A DNA stretch of 32,964 nucleotides from Coriobacteriales bacterium (GTDB lineage: Bacteria; Actinomycetota; Coriobacteriia; Coriobacteriales; Atopobiaceae): NCBI GenBank assembly GCA_029101205.1, contig JAQXQO010000117.1, forward strand, positions 1-32,964, written 5' to 3'. Under the pieces are notes generated by a model, which ran no database searches, was not told where the DNA came from, and worked only from the letters and a program-made list of their open reading frames with translations. Shown in pieces: positions 1 to 9,181 of the stretch; position 1 is the stretch's first letter, and every line of letters begins with the position of its first letter. The translations under genes were made by a program, and so were the position numbers.

Positions 1-744
1 CTGCATGCACTTCAGGATGATGGACTCCAGCGCCGCATCAACGCGCGGGGTTATCTGGCTGGGCGGCTTGGGCTGCTCGCGCACCTGCTTCAGGGCAACG
101 GTGATGGCGTCGTCGCCGTCGAACGGCACGCGGCCGGTGGCTGCCTCGTACATCACGATGCCGAGGGAGTACAGGTCGGTGGTGGGTCCCAGGGGCTTGC
201 CCTGAGTCTGCTCGGGCGACACGTAGTGTGCGGTGCCCAGGACCGAGTTGTCCGTGGTCAGGTGGCTGTTCTTTGCCCGCGCGATGCCGAAGTCCATCAC
301 CTTGATGTTGCCGTCGGGCTGCACCATGATGTTTTGCGGCTTGATGTCGCGGTGAATGATGTCGTGGCGGTGGGCCACCGAAAGCGCCTGCGCTATCTGC
401 GAGCCAATCTGTGCCACCTTGCGGCAGTCCAGTGCGCCGTGCCTGCGGATGCCGCTCTTTAGATCGGTGCCGCGCAGGTACTCCATGATGATGTAGTAGG
501 TGTCGCCGTCCTTGCCCCAGTCGTACACCGACACGATGTAGGGGCTCTGCAGGGCTGCGGCAGCCTGTGCCTCCTGCTTGAAGCGCGCGGCGAACGACGG
601 GTCAGCCGCGTACTGGGGCAGCATGGTCTTTATGGCTACCGTTCTGCCGAGGACCTTGTCGAGTCCGCGGTACACGATGGCCATGCCACCCGTGCCTATC
701 TTGTCCTGGACCACGTAACGGCCACCAAGAACCCTAGCTGGCAT
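1..744 (-). CDS. Ser/Thr protein kinase, PknB-like, N-terminal kinase domain (C-terminus cut by window edge)
   Basis: Minus-strand translation from ATG at 744: MPARVLGGRYVVQDKIGTGGMAIVYRGLDKVLGRTVAIKTML...HRDIKPQNIMV...VMDFGIARA...GTAHYVSPEQ; Hanks kinase motifs; open to position 1. Confidence 0.93.
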   Translation of the reverse strand, partial: MPARVLGGRYVVQDKIGTGGMAIVYRGLDKVLGRTVAIKTMLPQYAADPSFAARFKQEAQAAAALQSPYIVSVYDWGKDGDTYYIIMEYLRGTDLKSGIRRHGALDCRKVAQIGSQIAQALSVAHRHDIIHRDIKPQNIMVQPDGNIKVMDFGIARAKNSHLTTDNSVLGTAHYVSPEQTQGKPLGPTTDLYSLGIVMYEAATGRVPFDGDDAITVALKQVREQPKPPSQITPRVDAALESIILKCMQ

Positions 745-873
745 CAAATTCTCCTATCAACCACGTAGCCATGCCACATTTTGTCTGAAGTGCGATGTGG
801 TGCGTTTGAAGCGTCGACGTTCGTCGTGTGACTGGTCCCGTGCGCCGAGCCCGGGCCTCACCTCGTTTGTGTG

Positions 874-3717
874 TCATGACGCCGCCCCCTTGGACTGGAC
901 GTTCAGGCAGGCCGAGAAGACCTGACCCGCAACCTCAGCCGCCACGCCCGTGACGTCCTTGCCGTTGCCCTCGATGCAGACCGAGATGGCCACGGTGGGC
1001 GAGTCGTAGGGAGCAAAGCCTATGAACAGCGAGTTGATGGAGTTGTTCCCCACCTGCGCAGTTCCGGTCTTTCCTGCCACCTTGTAGCCGCTGACGCGAG
1101 CACCCGTGCCGGTGCCGCTTTGCACGACCGCCAGCATGGCTTCCTTCACGCTGGCTGCCGTCTCGGACGAGACGGCCTTGCCCAGCGACTTGGGGGAGGT
1201 CGTGGACGTGGTGGCGCCGGAGGGCGACAGCACGTGGTCCACGATGTAGGGGTTCATCACGATGCCGTTGTTTGCGATGGCGGCGGCGACCACGGCGTTC
1301 TGCATGACCGTGGTCTGGGGGCCGGCGGGGCTGGAGTGCTCGCCCACGGGCTGGCCGCAGGCGGCCCACGCGGTCTCCCACTCGGTCATCTCGGACGGGT
1401 CGGGCATCAGCGACGCGGTGCAGGAGAAGTCCTGTCCCAGCGAGCTGCCGTAGCCGAAGGCCTTCGCATAGCTGACCAGGGTGTTGGCACCCAGCTTCGT
1501 GCCGATCTGACCGAAGGCGGTGTTGGCCGAGTAGGCCAGCGCCTCGGACAGCGAGATTTCGCCGTAGCCGGTGTTGTGGTCATTCGAGACCGACTGTCCG
1601 CCTATGTTCATGGACGCGGGCGCGTTGATGGTGCTGTTCAGCGTGTAGGTGCCGGTCTCGAGCGCGGCTGCCAGCGTGACGACCTTAAAGGTGGAGCCAG
1701 GCGTGTACAGCTGCGTGGTGCGGTCCACCAGGGAGCTGCTGGAGCTGGTGAGCGCGGCGCTGATGTTGGTCAGGTCGTACGTGGGGTTCGAGGCCTTCGC
1801 CAGGACGGCTCCCGTGGAGGGGTCCAGCACCACGATGGCGCCGGTGTAGTTCTTCAGTGCGCTCTCCGCAGCCTTCTGCATCTGGTAGTTCAGCGTCAGG
1901 ACCACGGAAGACCCGGGCGTCTGGATGCCGGCGAGCGAGTTCAGGGCATCCTGCCAGGTGGAGTAGTTCTGCTGGCCGGTCAGGGTGTCGTTCATGCTGG
2001 ACTCGATGCCCGAGCTGCCATACTGCGTGGAGATGTAGCCCACGGTGTGAGCTGCCACCGAGCCGTTGGGGTAGGAGCGCACGTAGGTGCCGTCGGCCTG
2101 CTGCACGCTCTCGACCAGCGTCTGTCCGTCGGAGGTGATGATGGCGCCGCGTTGGACGTAGGCGGTGCGAGCGATGGTGTGGTTGTTGCTGGGCATCTCG
2201 CGATACTCCTGGGCACGCACCACCTGGATCACGGTCAGGTGCGTGATCAGCAGGGCAAACAGCACTGCGAACACCGTGATGAGGTGCACCAGGCGGTTGC
2301 CTAGGGCCACGCGGCCCAGGACGCCGGACTCGGGGGTGTCCAGACCAAAGCTGCCGCGCACGTGGCTGCCGTGAGCCACCGCGGCGGCCTTCTCGGAGCG
2401 TACCTGGGGCATGGTGCCGGCGCCGGCCATCTGGGTGTCGCGGCCGGTGGCCTCGTCGCCTGCGCGCAGCAGCAGGCCAACCACGATGAAGCTGGCCAGA
2501 AGCGAGCTGCCGCCCTGGCTCATGAAGGGCAACGTGACGCCGGTCAGGGGCAGGAAGCCCGTGCAGCCGCCCACGATGAGGAAGGCCTGGAAGGCGATGG
2601 AGGTGGTCAGGCCGATGGCGGTGAAGGCCGAGATGTCGGACTTTGCGCGCGCAGCCGTGGCGAAGCCGCGGACGGCGAACAGCATGTAGGCAATCAGCAC
2701 GGCAGCGCCGCCCAGAAGGCCCATCTCCTCGCCGATGGCCGAGAAGATGAAGTCGGACTCGACCACGGGAATCAGCGTGGGCATGCCCTTGCCGATGCCG
2801 GAGCCGATGAGGTCACCGTCGGCCAGGGAGTACAGCGACTGAATCAGCTGGTAGCCGCCGTCGGGGTTCCCGAAGGGGTCCAGCCAGATGTCGATGCGGT
2901 TCTGCACGTGGGAAAAGACGTGGTAGCACACGACGCCGCCCAGCAGCAAAAGAACCAGCGAGATCAGCACGTAGCTGACGCGCCCCGTGGTGGCGTACAG
3001 CATGACCACAAAGAAGGTAAAGAAGAGCAGGGCGCTGCCCAGGTCGCGCTCGAACACGACGACCAGCAGGCTGATGCCCCACATGGCCAGAAGCGGCATC
3101 AGCATGCGCGGACGGGGCAGTGCCAGGGGCCCCACCTTGTGCGTGGACGCCGAGAGGAGCTCTCGGTGCTCGGCAAGGTAGGCCGCCAGGAAGAGGATTA
3201 TCAGGATCTTCGCCAGCTCGCCGGGCTGGAAGGAGAACGGGCCAAACGTGATCCACAGCTTGGAGCCGCCGCGCTCGGTGCCGATGAGCATGGGCAGCAC
3301 CAGCAGTGCCACGCCCAGAAGGCCCATGATGTACTTGTACTGTGCCAGGTCATCCAGGCTCTTTACCAGGAACAACGTCAGCACCATGGCGCCCACCGAG
3401 ATGAAGAGCCACACGACCTGACCCACGGCCAGCTCGGGCTTCAACCTGGTGACGAAGGCGATGCCTATGCCGGACAGCACAAAGACCAGCGGCAGTATGA
3501 CCGGGTCGGCGCCGGGCGCCAGGAACCTGATGGCCACGTGGGCCACCGCAAAGGCGGCAAACAGGCCGATGGGCACCGCCAGCGTCTGGAACGTCACCGC
3601 CGTGTTGGTGTTTATGACGTACATGGCGTACAGCAATATCACGGGCAGAGCCCCGGCACACAGCAGCAGAAGCTCCGTGTTTCTTCTGGTGATGATTGAC
3701 TTGCCCATGCTACTCAC
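874..3717 (-). CDS. Fusion of FtsW/RodA-type SEDS glycosyltransferase (N-term) and class B penicillin-binding protein transpeptidase (C-term), 947 aa
   Basis: N-terminal multi-TM SEDS-like segment ([45 protein letters not shown]); C-terminal transpeptidase motifs STFK (SxxK), SAN (SxN), KTGTA (KTG), all in one frame. Confidence 0.95.
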   Translation of the reverse strand: MSSMGKSIITRRNTELLLLCAGALPVILLYAMYVINTNTAVTFQTLAVPIGLFAAFAVAHVAIRFLAPGADPVILPLVFVLSGIGIAFVTRLKPELAVGQVVWLFISVGAMVLTLFLVKSLDDLAQYKYIMGLLGVALLVLPMLIGTERGGSKLWITFGPFSFQPGELAKILIILFLAAYLAEHRELLSASTHKVGPLALPRPRMLMPLLAMWGISLLVVVFERDLGSALLFFTFFVVMLYATTGRVSYVLISLVLLLLGGVVCYHVFSHVQNRIDIWLDPFGNPDGGYQLIQSLYSLADGDLIGSGIGKGMPTLIPVVESDFIFSAIGEEMGLLGGAAVLIAYMLFAVRGFATAARAKSDISAFTAIGLTTSIAFQAFLIVGGCTGFLPLTGVTLPFMSQGGSSLLASFIVVGLLLRAGDEATGRDTQMAGAGTMPQVRSEKAAAVAHGSHVRGSFGLDTPESGVLGRVALGNRLVHLITVFAVLFALLITHLTVIQVVRAQEYREMPSNNHTIARTAYVQRGAIITSDGQTLVESVQQADGTYVRSYPNGSVAAHTVGYISTQYGSSGIESSMNDTLTGQQNYSTWQDALNSLAGIQTPGSSVVLTLNYQMQKAAESALKNYTGAIVVLDPSTGAVLAKASNPTYDLTNISAALTSSSSSLVDRTTQLYTPGSTFKVVTLAAALETGTYTLNSTINAPASMNIGGQSVSNDHNTGYGEISLSEALAYSANTAFGQIGTKLGANTLVSYAKAFGYGSSLGQDFSCTASLMPDPSEMTEWETAWAACGQPVGEHSSPAGPQTTVMQNAVVAAAIANNGIVMNPYIVDHVLSPSGATTSTTSPKSLGKAVSSETAASVKEAMLAVVQSGTGTGARVSGYKVAGKTGTAQVGNNSINSLFIGFAPYDSPTVAISVCIEGNGKDVTGVAAEVAGQVFSACLNVQSKGAAS

Positions 3718-5107
3718 CCGATCCCTGGGTCGATTGCGAAGTGGAGTCTTGCTGCGCCGACTGCGCGGTGGCCTCTACGTTCTGCTGGGCGGCCTGCGCG
3801 GCAGCCTCGCCGGTGGCCGCTGCCTCCGAAGGCGCCGACTCACCCGTCTCGGCGGGGGTGCCGCTGGAGGACTGGTCTGTCGTCGCGGCCGCGTCCGACG
3901 AGCTCTGCTCGCCCCTTGCCTCGGCCGCCGCCTCTGCGGCCTTTGTCTTGTCGGCGTCTATCTGGTTGCGGTACTGCTCGATGGTGGCCCGCCCGGCCGA
4001 CTCGCTCTCGACGTGGATGCCGGAGTCCAGCTGGTGCTGGGTCGCCTCTGGCAGATCGCTGACCTGCACCGAGCTGGTATCCACGAGCTCGTACAAGGGC
4101 AAGCCCAAAAAGTCTCCGTTCAGGCCCCGGTACACGCCGACCGACCCGTCGTTGTTTCCGACGTACCAGTTGTTGCGCACCAGCCCGAACGTGGCGACGC
4201 CCACCACGGCTAGGGCGGCAAGGGCCACGATGAGCCACACCATGACGGCCTTGCGCCTGCGTTCGCGGTGTACCTCGGCCAGGCCGTCCTCGACGACGTC
4301 GATGACCACCACGGTCACGTTGTCGTGCCCGCCGGCGGTCAGGGCGGCAGAGGTCAGGTTGTTGGCCGCGGCCTGGGGCGTGGCGCTGGAGACGGCCAGG
4401 GCCTCGATGTCCTTGTCGGGCACCATGCTGGACAGGCCGTCCGAGCACACGATGACGCGGTCTCCCGCCTGCACGCCCAGCGTGAAGTGGTCGGCGTACA
4501 TGTCGGGGTCCGAGCCCAGGGCCCGGGTGATGATGGAGCGTGACGGGTGCAGACGAGCCTCGTCGGCTGTGATTTCGCCTGCATCCACCAGCTCTTCCAC
4601 GTAGGAGTGGTCGTGTGTGATGCGCACTAGAGAGCCGGCATGCAGCAGGTACACGCGGGAGTCGCCCACGTGCGCCACGGCCATGCGGTTCTTGTCTATG
4701 AGGACGCAGGTGGCGGTGCAGCCCATGCCGGGCTTTCCCTGCCCCTGCTTGGCGCCTTCCAGCACGGCGGCGTTGGCGGCCTCGACGGCTGCGCCCAGCG
4801 CCACGTCGTCTGCGGTCTCGGGCGCCTGCGCACCTATGGTGTCGACGGCTATCTTGCTGGCGACCTCGCCCGCGGCGTGGCCACCCATGCCGTCGCACAC
4901 GCAGAACAGCGGCGCCCGCACCAGGAACGAGTCCTCGTTGTGCTCGCGCACTAGGCCCACGTCCGAGCGGGCGCCCCACGAGAGGTACTTCGAGCTGCCA
5001 GTGGCGGTGTCTGCACCGGGCCGGTTCTCGACGGGCATCTCGTTGCGGCCGGGGACGTTCACGGGCTCCGGCGTGCTTTCGGTGTTTTGGTCGAGCTCCT
5101 CGCTCAT
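3710..5107 (-). CDS. PP2C-family Ser/Thr phosphatase (PstP/Stp-like) with C-terminal TM segment and low-complexity tail
   Basis: [101 protein letters not shown]. Confidence 0.95.
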   Translation of the reverse strand: MSEELDQNTESTPEPVNVPGRNEMPVENRPGADTATGSSKYLSWGARSDVGLVREHNEDSFLVRAPLFCVCDGMGGHAAGEVASKIAVDTIGAQAPETADDVALGAAVEAANAAVLEGAKQGQGKPGMGCTATCVLIDKNRMAVAHVGDSRVYLLHAGSLVRITHDHSYVEELVDAGEITADEARLHPSRSIITRALGSDPDMYADHFTLGVQAGDRVIVCSDGLSSMVPDKDIEALAVSSATPQAAANNLTSAALTAGGHDNVTVVVIDVVEDGLAEVHRERRRKAVMVWLIVALAALAVVGVATFGLVRNNWYVGNNDGSVGVYRGLNGDFLGLPLYELVDTSSVQVSDLPEATQHQLDSGIHVESESAGRATIEQYRNQIDADKTKAAEAAAEARGEQSSSDAAATTDQSSSGTPAETGESAPSEAAATGEAAAQAAQQNVEATAQSAQQDSTSQSTQGSGE

Positions 5108-5517
5108 CGACGGCTCACTCGCATGATGGTGTCGCCAATCTGCACCTCGTCACCGTCGCGCAGCGTGACGGGCTGGCCGATGAGATGGCCGTTCACCATG
5201 GTGCCGTTGGTGGAGTGCAGATCCTCCAGCACCAGGGCGGGACCCTGCAACGTGAAGCGTGCGTGCGTGGCCGAGACGTATGGCTCGTCGATGACGATGT
5301 CGGACGAGGGCGAACGGCCCACGACGACGGGGCCCAGCATGTCTACGTGCAGGCCCCTCAGCTGCTTCGAGCCCTTCTCGACGTCGACGGACCAGATGGC
5401 CGCGTCGCGGCGCTGGCCGCGCACAAGGCCGATGCCCGTGCGCATGGCGGCAAAGAGGAACAGGTACAGCAAGATCACGAGGAGGATGCGACCTGCGAAC
5501 AGTATGAGGTCGATCAT
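5104..5517 (-). CDS. FHA-domain membrane-anchored protein (FhaB/FipA-like)
   Basis: ATG at 5517: MIDLILFAGRILLVILLYLFLFAAMRTG then FHA motifs VVGRSPSSDIVIDEPYVSATHARF...LEDLHSTNGTMVNG; stop overlaps the downstream phosphatase start. Confidence 0.9.
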   Translation of the reverse strand: MIDLILFAGRILLVILLYLFLFAAMRTGIGLVRGQRRDAAIWSVDVEKGSKQLRGLHVDMLGPVVVGRSPSSDIVIDEPYVSATHARFTLQGPALVLEDLHSTNGTMVNGHLIGQPVTLRDGDEVQIGDTIMRVSRR

Positions 5518-5518
5518 G

Positions 5519-6619
5519 CTAGTTGCCCTTGAACTGGAGGTTGATGAGGCCAATGGTGATGACGTCGCCGTCGCGCAGCGAGCAGGCCTCGACATCTATG
5601 TCGTTGACCAGGGTGCCATTGGTGGAGTTGAGGTCGTTGATGACCCACTCGCCGTTGTCGTAGGTCAGCATGGCGTGGTGGCGCGACACGTTGGGGTCGT
5701 GCAGCACGATGCCGCCGGGCGTGCGCTCGCGGCCGATGGCGGTGCGCGGTGCGGTGGCGACGTAGGTGTGGCCGGACTGCATGTCGGTCAGGGTGCAGGT
5801 GGCGGGACGAGCGGCGTCGGCCACGGGCTCCGATGCTACGACGGTGGGGGAGTCCTCCTGCTGGGGCTCGGCGGCCTGCGGGGCGCTCACGGCCTCGGGC
5901 TGCTGCGCCGGCGCGTAGGCGGCGTTCGCCTGGGCTTGGCCCTTCTCGTAGTTCTCCTCGGCGATGTCCTCCAGGACCTCGTTGGGAATCACGTCCAGGC
6001 CGTCCATGCCGGAGTCGCCGGACACGGGGGAAGCCACGACGGGCTGTGCGTATGCGGGCTGGGGCTGAGCCGTCGGCTGCTGCGGCACGGGCTGCACCGA
6101 GGCCGCCACGGGCTGCATGGGCTGGACGGGCTGCATGGTGGGGGCTGCCTGCGAGACGCGCGCGCCGGGGACCGGACGCACGCCCTGCGCCTGGACGGGC
6201 TGGCGGCCCAGGAAGGCGTTCTCCTCGTCGCGCAGGCGCGCCAGGGTCTTCGGGTCGACGTTCTCGGCAAAGACGGCGAACTTGCCGGGCTTCAGGCCCG
6301 GGTCCACCATGAAGCGCACCAGGGGGCGTCCCACGAACGTGTAGCCGCGCTTCTTTGCTTGGGCCTCGACCAGCGCCGAAACCTCGTCGGTGATCTGGGG
6401 ATACAGGGTGCGCATCCTCTGGTCGTCCGCGGAGGAGACCAGCACCGTGTACAGCGCGGGTGCCGTGTCGACGCCCTCGATCACGAAGGTCTCGTCCTCC
6501 ATCTCGCGTACCGCACGCTTTGCGAGCTTCTTGAACGAGAAGGGCGTCGTGGCGTTGTTGTCGTTTGCGTCTCCAAAGATGGCGCCGATGCGCTGCTCAA
6601 AGACATTCAGTACGTTCAT
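5519..6619 (-). CDS. FhaA-like protein: DUF3662/FhaA N-terminal domain, Q/P-rich linker, C-terminal FHA domain
   Basis: MNVLNVFEQRIGAIFGDAN...FSFKKLAKRAVREMEDET; C-term IGRERTPGGIVLHDPNVSRHHAMLTYDNGEWVINDLNSTNGTLVND. Confidence 0.92.
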   Translation of the reverse strand: MNVLNVFEQRIGAIFGDANDNNATTPFSFKKLAKRAVREMEDETFVIEGVDTAPALYTVLVSSADDQRMRTLYPQITDEVSALVEAQAKKRGYTFVGRPLVRFMVDPGLKPGKFAVFAENVDPKTLARLRDEENAFLGRQPVQAQGVRPVPGARVSQAAPTMQPVQPMQPVAASVQPVPQQPTAQPQPAYAQPVVASPVSGDSGMDGLDVIPNEVLEDIAEENYEKGQAQANAAYAPAQQPEAVSAPQAAEPQQEDSPTVVASEPVADAARPATCTLTDMQSGHTYVATAPRTAIGRERTPGGIVLHDPNVSRHHAMLTYDNGEWVINDLNSTNGTLVNDIDVEACSLRDGDVITIGLINLQFKGN

Positions 6620-8472
6620 TGACTATCCTCACCCTCTGGGCTCATGCGATCTGAACCTATAAGGACATCCATCGCACACATAATTCCTCCCCAGACTAGC
6701 GCAACCGCGAGGGCGGTCGCTTCCTCAGGGGTCCATATGCCGCCATTTTCCACGTGTGATAGCACGGCTAGGCAAACGGCGACTATCGCAAAGCACGCCG
6801 CCTGCCCCACGATCCGGAAGGTCAGCGTTCCTCTGGACGAGAACCACGAGCACGCCCCCGCCGCCGCAGCGCAGCCGAGCATCGTCCACCAGCTCCAGGG
6901 GTCCAAAAGCAGCGTCGCGCATGATGACGCCAGCTGGGCGGGGGCAAACGACGCAGCCCAGCACCGCTGTACAAACTTGCACAAAAGCCAAGAAGCGCCA
7001 CCCGTTGCGGCGGCCTGCAGGGGCACGGCCGCCAGGCCCGCTATGGCGGGCCCGCACAGCGAGGAGCCCAGCGTCGAGGGCAGAAGAACCGCGGTCGTGG
7101 CAGAGCGCTCCTTGCGGCCGGCGTAGGCCCACCACGCCAGGCTGACCACGCCCAGCACCAGCGCCACCGGCATGGAGCCCGAGCCCTCCTGTGCCGATGT
7201 GGCCAGCACTAGCGCCGCCAGCACCAGCGCCGAGCCCAGCGGCGGCCAGACCCAGGTGCACCCGCCGGCCGCCAGAGACACCGCCAACTGTGCCTGCCAA
7301 GAGGTCTGCAGCACAAAGGGCAGGACGCGAAACGCGAGGTAGGCCGTGCACAGGGCGCCCGCACCCCGGGTGATGGCGGGGCGCAGCCAGGGGAAGCGCT
7401 CCGCCCAGGTGAGCCCTGGGTCCGCATCGGCGCCCAAGGGGCCGTCGTCTCCTGCCTCGGCCTGCTCTATGAGGTCGCGCAGCGAGGCCTGGCCCTCCTG
7501 GGGGTCTCCCAGGTTGGGAACCACGGTCTTTGCCAGCTCCTCCACGGAGGCCATGCGACCTGCGGGGTCGGGGTCCAGAGCTCGCAGGAGCGTCTCCTCC
7601 ACGATGCCCGCCAGCTGGGGCTCCACCTTCGAGAGGGCGGGGGTGGGGCCGTGCATGATCTTTTGCAGCGACGCCGAGGCGCTGGGCGCCCGATAGGGAC
7701 AGCTGCCCGTCAGTGACTCCCACACCACGACCGCAAGGGAAAATATGTCGCTGCGCTCGTCCACCAGCTCGCCGCGTATCTGCTCCGGGGGCATGTAGCC
7801 CACCGTGCCGCCGCGCGCCCCGCCGTAGCCGGCGGCAGAGGCCAGAGTAGCCATGCCAAAGTCGCCCAGCTTTACGGTGCCGGTGCGGTCAATCATGATG
7901 TTGGCGGGCTTTATGTCCAGGTGGAGCACGCCGTTCTCGTGTGCGAAGGCCAGGGCCGCCGAGACGCTCTCCAGCACGTGGGCGCACTCGTCAAAGGTCA
8001 GGACACCACCCTCCACGCGCTGCAGCAGGTCCTGCAGGTTCAGGCCGTCCACGTACTCCATGACCAGATACGAGCTCGTGGCGTCCGTCTCGAAGTCGAA
8101 CACCGTGACTATGTTGGGGTGCGCCAGCATGCCCGAGGTGCGTGCCTCGGCCAAGGCCTCGTCCAACGTGGACGCAGCCTGGGGGTCAGAGCCTGGCAGC
8201 AGCAGGGGCATGCGCTTTATGGCCACGCGCCGCTGGAGCCTGGTGTCCCAGCAGACGCTGACCGTGCCGAACCCGCCCTCGTTGTTCTGCGCCAGCACGC
8301 GATAGCGTCCCAGCAGCATGCGACCTACCGCATCGGGGCGTGCCTGTTCTGCGCCCTGGGCGTCCGGGCGCATCGCTGCGCCCTGGGCGTCCGGGCGCAT
8401 CGCTGCGTCCTCGGGCGACCCGACGGGGCTCCCTGTAGGGCGCGATGGCTGTGACGACCTGAATCCCTGCAC
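6616..8472 (-). CDS. Ser/Thr protein kinase with C-terminal multi-TM region
   Basis: LLGRYRVLAQNNEGGFGTVSVCWDTRLQRRVAIKRM...LHLDIKPANIMID...LGDFGMATL...GYMPPEQIRGE; several hydrophobic segments after ~aa 390. Likely GTG start at 8472 preceded by GAGGAGCT; the ORF track extends to an ATG at 8589. Confidence 0.87.
   Translation of the reverse strand: MQGFRSSQPSRPTGSPVGSPEDAAMRPDAQGAAMRPDAQGAEQARPDAVGRMLLGRYRVLAQNNEGGFGTVSVCWDTRLQRRVAIKRMPLLLPGSDPQAASTLDEALAEARTSGMLAHPNIVTVFDFETDATSSYLVMEYVDGLNLQDLLQRVEGGVLTFDECAHVLESVSAALAFAHENGVLHLDIKPANIMIDRTGTVKLGDFGMATLASAAGYGGARGGTVGYMPPEQIRGELVDERSDIFSLAVVVWESLTGSCPYRAPSASASLQKIMHGPTPALSKVEPQLAGIVEETLLRALDPDPAGRMASVEELAKTVVPNLGDPQEGQASLRDLIEQAEAGDDGPLGADADPGLTWAERFPWLRPAITRGAGALCTAYLAFRVLPFVLQTSWQAQLAVSLAAGGCTWVWPPLGSALVLAALVLATSAQEGSGSMPVALVLGVVSLAWWAYAGRKERSATTAVLLPSTLGSSLCGPAIAGLAAVPLQAAATGGASWLLCKFVQRCWAASFAPAQLASSCATLLLDPWSWWTMLGCAAAAGACSWFSSRGTLTFRIVGQAACFAIVAVCLAVLSHVENGGIWTPEEATALAVALVWGGIMCAMDVLIGSDRMSPEGEDSQ
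8351..8404. repeat. Two perfect tandem copies of a 27-bp in-frame repeat (AAMRPDAQG x2)
   Basis: gcgccctgggcgtccgggcgcatcgct at 8351-8377 and 8378-8404, with a partial third copy (gcgtcc) following. Confidence 0.95.
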
Positions 8473-8576
8473 GTCAGCTCCTCGTTTGTGCTTCGTTTGC
8501 CGCGTCGCGGGCGCGGCGCCTTCCGTGGCGCCGCATGTGCTGCCGAAAACTTTTTTCCATTTTACGAGATTCATGC

Positions 8577-8605
8577 TTGCACAAAACAAAACGGTTTAGT
8601 AGAGT
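8577..8605 (+). promoter_or_regulatory. Candidate sigma-A-type promoter for tRNA-Leu
   Basis: TTGCAC (8577-8582), 17-nt spacer, TAGAGT (8600-8605), 12 nt before the tRNA 5' end. Confidence 0.5.
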
Positions 8606-8617
8606 ATGAAACCGCAC

Positions 8618-8704
8618 GCGGGCGTGGCGGAATTGGCAGACGCGTACGGTTCAGGTCCGTATGAGAGCAATCTCATGAAGGTTCAAGTCCTTTCGCCCGC
8701 ACCA
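8618..8704 (+). tRNA. tRNA-Leu(CAG), CCA encoded
   Basis: GCGGGCG...CGCCCGC acceptor stem, discriminator A + CCA, anticodon arm tacgg-ttCAGgt-ccgta, long variable arm tgagagcaatctca, T-loop GTTCAAGTC. Confidence 0.95.
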
Positions 8705-8714
8705 AGCACTCTAG

Positions 8715-8747
8715 GAGCGCTTCGACCAACTGGTCGGAGCGCTTTTC
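8715..8747 (+). terminator. Rho-independent terminator after tRNA-Leu
   Basis: AGCGCTTCGACCA-act-GGTCGGAGCGCT followed by TTTTCTTG; one mismatch in the stem. Confidence 0.8.
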
Positions 8748-8783
8748 TTGTATGTATGCGTATTGTCCTTGCGTCATCAACGC

Positions 8784-8812
8784 ATAAAGAAAAGGGCGCC
8801 CCAAAGGCGCCC
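8784..8812 (-). terminator. Rho-independent terminator for the 73-aa ORF
   Basis: GGGCGCC-ccaaa-GGCGCCC (8794-8812); on the minus strand followed by TTTTCTTT. Confidence 0.75.
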
Positions 8813-8847
8813 TCCTGTGATGACCCACTTGGTCGAAATTGCCGCGG

Positions 8848-9069
8848 CTACTTGTTGTCGTCGTCGAACTCGGACCAGCCGCTCTCGTCGTTATCGTCGT
8901 CGAACAGGTCCCAGTCGTCAGGCGACTTCTTGTGGTTGTAGAACTCGCGCCTGGTCTTGCGCTCCAGCAGGAATGCAATGAGCAAAAACAGCAGTATTCC
9001 GCCGACCAACAGGCAGGTCACGCCGGGCCTGGTCCCAAACAGCCAGTTCATAAAGTCCAAAAACCACAT
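8848..9069 (-). CDS. Small single-pass membrane protein with acidic, DDD-rich C-terminus, unknown function
   Basis: 73 aa: MWFLDFMNWLFGTRPGVTCLLVGGILLFLLIAFLLERKTRREFYNHKKSPDDWDLFDDDNDESGWSEFDDDNK; followed by a terminator on the same strand. Confidence 0.65.
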   Translation of the reverse strand: MWFLDFMNWLFGTRPGVTCLLVGGILLFLLIAFLLERKTRREFYNHKKSPDDWDLFDDDNDESGWSEFDDDNK

Positions 9070-9181
9070 GCGTGTGCCTTTCCTTCAAAGCGTCATGTGC
9101 GAATGTGGACAAGTATATACTTTGGAGCACCTAGTATGCGCAGGCTGACAACGTGCCCAGCCGAAATAGAGAGGGAGTTCC

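Noticed and set aside
2362-3699. 445-aa plus-strand ORF opposite the SEDS-PBP gene
   Set aside because: Shadow ORF of the minus-strand coding sequence.
9070-9181. T-box leader before serS
   Set aside because: No T-box sequence or terminator/antiterminator visible in the short upstream region.
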